In this document: positions 12,101 to 12,288 of the stretch, one piece after another | Position numbering within the stretch: position 1 is the stretch's first letter | Layout of the letters: every line of letters starts with the position of its first letter | NCBI GenBank assembly: GCA_026692825.1 | Contig: JAPLOC010000237.1 | Location: 1-12,288 of the forward strand | Origin: Planctomycetota bacterium | Lineage (GTDB): Bacteria; Planctomycetota; Planctomycetia; Planctomycetales; Planctomycetaceae | DNA: 12,288 nucleotides | Direction of reading: 5' to 3' | Made by a program: the position numbers and the translations under genes | The notes under the pieces: model-generated | The model's database searches: none | Told to the model about the DNA's origin: nothing | What the model saw: only the letters and a program-made list of their open reading frames with translations

Positions 12101-12288
12101 TCCCCGTCCCCCCGAGCGTCCCCACCGTCAGTTTGATCCCCCCTCCTGATCCCGCCCCGTTCCCGTCGAGTCCGTTCGCCCGCAACGCCCCGTTCAGCGT
12201 CAGTGTGTTCGCCTGGATCTCCACCAGGCCCCCCCCGTAGTTGCCGCCCCCCCCGCTTCCAAAATCCTGCGGGTCGTGGAAATCCCCG
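1..12288 (-). CDS. Giant multidomain extracellular protein with matrixin-like peptidase, interior fragment (both ends missing)
   Basis: One minus-strand frame (codons at positions 3k to 3k+2) reads without a stop for 4,095 codons, and it is the only frame giving recognisable protein domains throughout. Neither initiation nor termination codon is present, so no start can be chosen and no signal peptide or anchor can be assessed. In order the product holds Gly-rich beta-helix-like repeats, four Ig-like modules, CARDB, four Calx-beta, CARDB, several beta-sandwich modules, a Cys-rich island, a long unassigned region, five more Ig-like modules, an SdrD-B-like module and two tandem matrixin-like domains, of which only the second keeps its zinc site. 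I saw no transmembrane-like segment. Such architectures are known from secreted or surface proteins of planctomycetes and other bacteria. Extracellular location, adhesion and proteolysis are inferred. It could be annotated simply as a hypothetical or Calx-beta/CARDB-containing protein. That the window is coding is very secure; its biological role is not. Confidence 0.95.
198..776 (-). other. Matrixin-like zinc metallopeptidase domain 2, probably active
   Basis: Residues 3837-4030. Carries an intact HExxHxxGxxH (HEIGHAIGLGH, 279-311), a candidate Met-turn DIMDG (Met codon 249-251) and the following TTFSATDVRLVRDLYN helix, all typical of M10-type metzincins. The upstream half has YDFRSLGGYSNSIS, ITIGVGDLAALGY, GGGTFSKIDG and VWLDSAEVWDDTYSNGN. 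Zinc-dependent cleavage of peptide bonds outside the cell is the expected activity; the substrate is unknown and could be the protein itself. No classical PRCGxPD cysteine switch is seen. The active-site His pair lies 675 bp (225 codons) downstream of the same point in the inactive copy, indicating a tandem duplication. Confidence 0.9.
279..311 (-). other. Zinc-binding and catalytic motif HEIGHAIGLGH
   Basis: Three His ligands at codons 309-311, 297-299 and 279-281, and the catalytic Glu at 306-308. This is the full metzincin signature, with Gly at the turn position (282-284) before the third His. Confidence 0.95.
777..1499 (-). other. Matrixin-like domain 1, inactive (zinc site destroyed)
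   Basis: Residues 3596-3836. Aligns collinearly with the active domain downstream: YDFRDLNGFSNQIS, ITIGVGDLGALGY, GGGTFHNEVSGKSI, VVWLDQAENWESTYNNGD and AYDFFTIVAREIGHALG. In the zinc motif at 954-986 the first His is Arg (codon 984-986) and the third is Val (954-956), so HExxHxxGxxH reads RExxHxxGxxV. The Met-turn is also absent; a stretch with HCGCGG (Cys at 870-872 and 876-878) takes its place. The catalytic Glu and second His remain. It cannot bind zinc in the metzincin manner. A scaffold, substrate-binding or inhibitory role is possible but unproven. Confidence 0.85.
954..986 (-). other. Degenerate zinc motif of the inactive peptidase copy
   Basis: Reads REIGHALGVTV. The Arg codon is CGC, one transition away from His CAC. 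The third ligand position is Val GTG, and the Gly before it is Thr. More than one substitution has therefore accumulated, which argues against a single sequencing error. Confidence 0.9.
1500..1754 (-). other. SdrD-B / Cna-B-like module with two calcium-type loops
   Basis: Residues 3511-3595. Shows GDLWHDVNQNKVHDANE, GWTVFLDSNQNGALEPGE (second loop at 1614-1649), TVTDLNGAYRFTGLPAGVY and VAEVLPDGWKQTFPG. This is the SdrD B-domain plan, with EF-hand-like DxNxNGxxxxxE loops that bind calcium in staphylococcal Sdr proteins. Here it directly precedes the peptidase pair and probably acts as a rigid spacer. Confidence 0.85.
1755..2069 (-). other. Ig-like module 9
   Basis: Residues 3406-3510. Has FVDITFSEAVRETTLDPASL, DHTFRISGLAGLAGIDGLYR and ELHDVADNLGAGVESVEW. 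The usual DxAGN appears as DVADN. It closes the Ig series, and a short Pro/Ala linker (VAPPAPA) leads into the SdrD-like module. Confidence 0.7.
2070..2369 (-). other. Ig-like module 8 (Big-type)
   Basis: Residues 3306-3405. Different subtype from its neighbours: GTISGTVAESHVTVTIVNPA, SQTNVSGQFTIAV and LGVVVTDLAGNSSQVDYRLF, ending VDQVAPVV. The GxVxxSxVTVxxxxTGxxL ... DxAGN plan matches bacterial Ig-like repeats in which G-x-V and V-T-V strands alternate. Confidence 0.7.
2370..2690 (-). other. Ig-like module 7
   Basis: Residues 3199-3305. Complete plan: FDVEFNERLAAGSFTAGDVK, WHLAGIASLTDVDGAYLFTL, VSDPAGNPGTGSF and the terminal FTVDRTAP linker. Confidence 0.7.
2691..2984 (-). other. Ig-like module 6, centre anomalous
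   Basis: Residues 3101-3198. The start is normal (VDNLTVTFNRAIDATSLDVS, LVLRRDGVA) and so is the end (MSVSWRMDSVGP). Between them (about 2720-2850) the GLxxxxxxxGxYxLT and DxxGN motifs expected by comparison with modules 5 and 7 are missing. They are replaced by a shorter stretch with four cysteines (CSAC at 2826-2837, CC at 2796-2801). The frame stays open. Confidence 0.6.
2985..3329 (-). other. Ig-like module 5
   Basis: Residues 2986-3100. Has ILVTFSEPVDELSFDVGDLA, TNLITSGVTITPRGGNSYQI, GGLSSLNSIDGAYSLTI and VTDRFGNPGIGHETVEW. This is the FSExVD ... GxYxLxxxxxGxxDxxGN plan of SbsA-like Ig modules. It is the intact reference for the anomalous module that follows. Confidence 0.7.
3330..5111 (-). 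other. Long unassigned region with conserved-looking motifs and an HEMIH sequence
   Basis: Residues 2392-2985. The first third (5111-4563) is mixed helical, with DDALRLDAILNLPRYIYGD and DSFASRGFDSPIDALRAGMR. One cysteine (4563-4565) precedes RVSLQVDQEVVIARDAFLA. The rest is beta-rich, with ATLDIENSSSADLTAVDVDL, LHIDYFHQRDVLADDPFTP, VEPSQPYNLAVQIQNKGYG, WLLTSSLQGQFIDYSA and DFLVNDIPDEHDTPDTLFLS. I believe this combination recurs in other giant bacterial surface proteins, but I cannot name a family or function. HEMIH lies at 3762-3776 (residues 2838-2842). Confidence 0.5.
5112..5679 (-). other. Cys-rich, probably helical island
   Basis: Residues 2203-2391. Ten cysteine codons fall between 5154 and 5633, whereas none occurs in the first 2,091 residues. 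The second half (CDPCLRAIAECIKEHI, CIQDIVGLI, ALKALIDCLEASGKK, VVDLVKCGIDIYINCIDKKK) reads as amphipathic helices with regularly spaced Cys, unlike the beta-rich surroundings. The first half is Gly- and aromatic-rich with three Cys. In an exported protein such cysteines would probably form disulfides or, for the CDPC pair, bind metal. I do not recognise a named family. Confidence 0.6.
5680..6284 (-). other. Cna-B-like module followed by another beta-sandwich
   Basis: Residues 2001-2202. The first part has APIVVVDAVSGEPVFHGMSD, VSGRLSIPTLREGYYTIRVA and a lone cysteine at 6012-6014, the first in the protein so far. The second part begins PVFDFGDLVNLGDRKYVELK and has ISNYGLIAANDVKL with LGANSSITVPVLL, a pattern similar to the sandwiches just upstream. 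It leads directly into the Cys-rich island. Confidence 0.5.
6285..6926 (-). other. Two beta-sandwich modules of CARDB/NEW3-like type
   Basis: Residues 1788-2001. Two segments of roughly 100-115 residues. The first has VTLTNLSDIPLTELGVQVI. The second has FVSVTVTNNGGVASGPLRL, LQLPRAGWL and SLAPGESTVVVIRLTPP. The VxNNGxxxxxPLRLxLP and LAPGES patterns are seen in NEW3-like or CARDB-like extracellular modules. The family assignment is tentative; the beta-rich reading is strong. Confidence 0.5.
6927..7229 (-). other. Carboxypeptidase-regulatory-like / Ig-like beta module
   Basis: Residues 1687-1787. Contains GKALATQTGAPVPFVLVSVD, then TISAITDAQGNYQTAF and GRYTLFAHYP. The ITDAQGNYxxxF motif is that of carboxypeptidase-regulatory-like and Cna-B-type sandwiches. 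Role beyond spacing or adhesion unknown. Confidence 0.6.
7230..7604 (-). other. CARDB domain 2
   Basis: Residues 1562-1686. Starts VPDLVVSDITIP, has IDIQYRVRNQGLAPAAG, the KIYLSTDPVIGGD motif, an aromatic GNYWIVVTTD strand and closes with GIESNNMRLS. All conserved CARDB landmarks are present. It mirrors CARDB 1, so the four Calx-beta domains are flanked by CARDB on both sides. Confidence 0.85.
7605..7907 (-). other. Calx-beta domain 4
   Basis: Residues 1461-1561. Has AMAPEGVVGAV, VTIPAGAAGTTFLIDTIAD, DGTQQVTITANAAGY and ends AVTDQ. The closing loop keeps one acidic residue, so calcium binding here may be weaker than in domains 2 and 3. Confidence 0.8.
7908..8240 (-). other. Calx-beta domain 3
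   Basis: Residues 1350-1460. Has TVASEGTVN, VVIPAGQTTVDFALTLQDN, DGDRQVTIDA and ends VTVTDDE. About ten residues longer than its neighbours because of a PVDGSRIPGSRVS loop near the C-terminal strand. Confidence 0.85.
8241..8540 (-). other. Calx-beta domain 2
   Basis: Residues 1250-1349. Begins LSLVIQQNALTEGTTVKA with the conserved E-G, continues IEIPANEASAAFTIAGLDD and ends in ITLNDNDLPD, the classic Calx-beta terminal acidic loop. Probable calcium binding; structural role inferred. Confidence 0.85.
8541..8849 (-). other. Calx-beta domain 1
   Basis: Residues 1147-1249. Pattern SLSLPASQVREDAAV, then VTIPAGQAGVAFPVTAVAD, then DGHQTVTVNASA and DVD. The E-rich N-terminal loop, the IPAGQ...F motif and the acidic closing loop are characteristic of the Calx-beta family, whose members typically bind calcium between acidic loops. 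Confidence 0.8.
8850..9194 (-). other. CARDB domain 1
   Basis: Residues 1032-1146. Shows the CARDB plan: ITVSWNTSNLGPAGA (a conserved WxxxNxG), LFLSDDPVAGNDR (the xLSxDxxxxxxD motif), and the closing DESNNT (near 8877-8888). CARDB is a cell-adhesion-related beta-sandwich found in bacterial and archaeal surface proteins. Specific ligand unknown. Confidence 0.8.
9195..9527 (-). other. Ig-like module 4 (DLAGN type)
   Basis: Residues 921-1031. Carries VDVVFSEVLD, GDYTLTVLPTIHDLAGN (DLAGN at 9267-9281) and an acidic stretch DQDADGVQGETTED before the next domain. The acidic stretch is a plausible calcium site. Confidence 0.7.
9528..9839 (-). other. Ig-like module 3 (DIAGN type)
   Basis: Residues 817-920. 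Carries LRVAFSESI, a GDYTIHVGSQITDIAGN motif (DIAGN at 9567-9581) and closes with FTIDKTGP, the usual inter-domain linker of this family. Same plan as the preceding module, but with low residue identity. Confidence 0.75.
9840..10149 (-). other. Ig-like module 2 (DTAGN type)
   Basis: Residues 714-816. Has the LRLSEAID strand, a GQYVVSANALIRDTAGN motif (DTAGN at 9888-9902) and ends at DVTPP. The FSExxD ... GxYxxxxxxxxxDxAGN plan is that of the bacterial Ig-like modules of the SbsA/Big type common in secreted proteins. Confidence 0.7.
10150..10448 (-). other. Ig-like beta-sandwich module 1
   Basis: Residues 614-713. Contains LITSSDTGVSPVDNVTADDT followed by alternating hydrophobic strands (FAVTVN, ISLDLDSDG, GGVYELTAP) and ends with VQIDTHAPT. 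The SDTGxSxxDNxT..TPTF pattern is typical of bacterial Ig-like modules of large adhesins. The acidic DLDSDGTAD loop could bind calcium. Confidence 0.7.
10570..10797 (-). repeat. Near-identical direct repeat, copy in unit C
   Basis: Partner of 12061-12288, same orientation and same reading frame. The mismatches fall at the TVKIGGGSG segment (around 10640-10656) and at 10680. It contains two C8 tracts and one C7 tract on the plus strand, which are poly-G on the coding strand. Confidence 0.9.
10738..10763 (-). other. Paired G8 tracts on the coding strand (unit C)
   Basis: C8 on the plus strand at 10738-10745 and 10756-10763, the exact counterparts of the tracts in unit A, plus C7 at 10590-10596. 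A one-base change in any of them would truncate the giant protein in its N-terminal repeat region. Confidence 0.5.
10803..11537 (-). repeat. Repeat unit B (complete, diverged)
   Basis: Residues 251-495. Opens with VYGSYLDPAEFGSGG and carries SGGGGRVAVYAGDYSGF at 11238-11288, then YLRDTDVAQGKLIVDAGTGG. It aligns along its length with unit A but with many substitutions, for example AGTLQLDGAVKAEGV where A and C have ANTLTLNGALRANGL. It lies between two almost identical copies without sharing their sequence. Confidence 0.75.
11538..12287 (-). repeat. Repeat unit A (N-terminal edge cut by window)
   Basis: Residues 1-250. The unit begins inside the GDFHDPQDFGSGG motif at the window edge, so its own upstream boundary is not visible. 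The signature SGGGGRIALYLGDYSGF lies at 12012-12062 and YLRDTDEAQGTLTIDSGTGG follows it. The unit closes with IDASGRGYLARRT near 11610-11660. Its first 76 residues match unit C almost perfectly (see the direct-repeat entries). Confidence 0.75.
12061..12288 (-). repeat. Near-identical direct repeat, copy in unit A
   Basis: This 228-bp stretch matches 10570-10797 at a constant offset of 1,491 bp (497 codons). I count six mismatches: five silent and one changing Val to Leu. Similarity falls off sharply below 12061. The upper limit is unknown because the window ends there. Confidence 0.9.
12229..12254 (-). other. Paired G8 tracts on the coding strand (unit A)
   Basis: The plus strand has C8 at 12229-12236 and again at 12247-12254, so the sense strand and mRNA carry two G8 runs ten bases apart encoding Gly-rich turns. 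A third run, C7, is at 12081-12087. Runs of this length can slip in replication, and closely spaced G runs can form quadruplexes. Both effects are inferred from sequence only. Confidence 0.5.

Larger units (their letters stand above)
10449..12287 (-). repeat. Gly-rich beta-helix-like repeat region, two and a half units
   Basis: Residues 1-613 consist of about 250-residue units. Each runs in the order: DPxxFGSGG, a Gly-rich turn, a short LxIQAxTLxLxGA strand pattern, GxGSGGGIK, GSGGGGRIAxYxGDYSGF, TAYGG, YLRDTDxAQGxLxxDxGTGG, then a hydrophobic stretch ending in DASGRGY. The period is 252 codons between the first two units and 245 between the second and third. Regular Gly turns alternating with short Val/Ile/Leu/Thr strands suggest a right-handed parallel beta-helix, as in adhesins and autotransporter passengers. 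I recognise the GGGGRIAxY signature from giant planctomycete and myxobacterial proteins but know of no assigned function. There are no cysteines. The structural reading is inference; the repetition is directly visible. Confidence 0.8.

Noticed and set aside
10449..12288. CRISPR array or transposable element as the source of the repetition
   Set aside because: The repeat period is about 740 bp, in frame, and encodes a consistent Gly-rich protein motif. There are no short regular repeats with spacers, inverted termini or transposase.
1..12288. Promoter, ribosome binding site, terminator or tRNA within the window
   Set aside because: The entire window is covered by one open coding frame, and I found no gap, start context, hairpin plus T tract, or tRNA-like fold worth reporting.

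Overview
The whole window is the interior of one very large protein-coding gene on the minus strand. I translated every codon of the frame that contains the zinc-peptidase motif, from position 12287 down to 3, and found no stop: 4,095 consecutive codons, open at both edges. The true start and stop lie outside the window. I see no second gene, RNA gene, promoter, terminator, CRISPR array or mobile element. Residue numbers below are local: residue 1 is the codon at 12285-12287 and residue 4095 is the codon at 3-5.

The organism is most likely a planctomycete (Planctomycetota). The DNA is GC-rich. The protein is a giant extracytoplasmic multidomain protein of the kind common in that phylum: Gly-rich repeats with a GGGGRIAxYxxDYSGF signature, bacterial Ig-like, CARDB and Calx-beta modules, an SdrD/Cna-B-type module, and a matrixin-like metallopeptidase. 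This assignment rests on recognised family patterns, not on a search.

Layout from N- to C-terminus (high to low coordinates): (1) 12287-10449, two and a half Gly-rich, probably beta-helical repeat units; (2) 10448-9195, four Ig-like modules; (3) 9194-8850, a CARDB domain; (4) 8849-7605, four Calx-beta domains; (5) 7604-7230, a second CARDB; (6) 7229-5680, beta-sandwich and carboxypeptidase-regulatory-like modules; (7) 5679-5112, a Cys-rich, probably helical island; (8) 5111-3330, a long region with an HEMIH motif that I cannot assign to a named family; (9) 3329-1755, five more Ig-like modules, one of them anomalous; (10) 1754-1500, an SdrD-B-like module; (11) 1499-777, a matrixin-like domain that has lost two of three zinc ligands; (12) 776-198, a second matrixin-like domain with an intact HExxHxxGxxH and a candidate Met-turn; (13) 197-1, a Gly/Ser linker and the start of another beta module.

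My inference is a secreted or surface-anchored fibre. The repeat, Ig, CARDB and Calx-beta modules would form a long, probably calcium-stabilised stalk, and the tandem pseudo-peptidase/peptidase pair near the C-terminal side would carry the enzymatic activity. The most notable features are that dead/live peptidase pair, a 228-bp stretch duplicated at about 97% identity within the N-terminal repeats while the unit between has diverged, and the confinement of nearly all cysteines to a few short islands.
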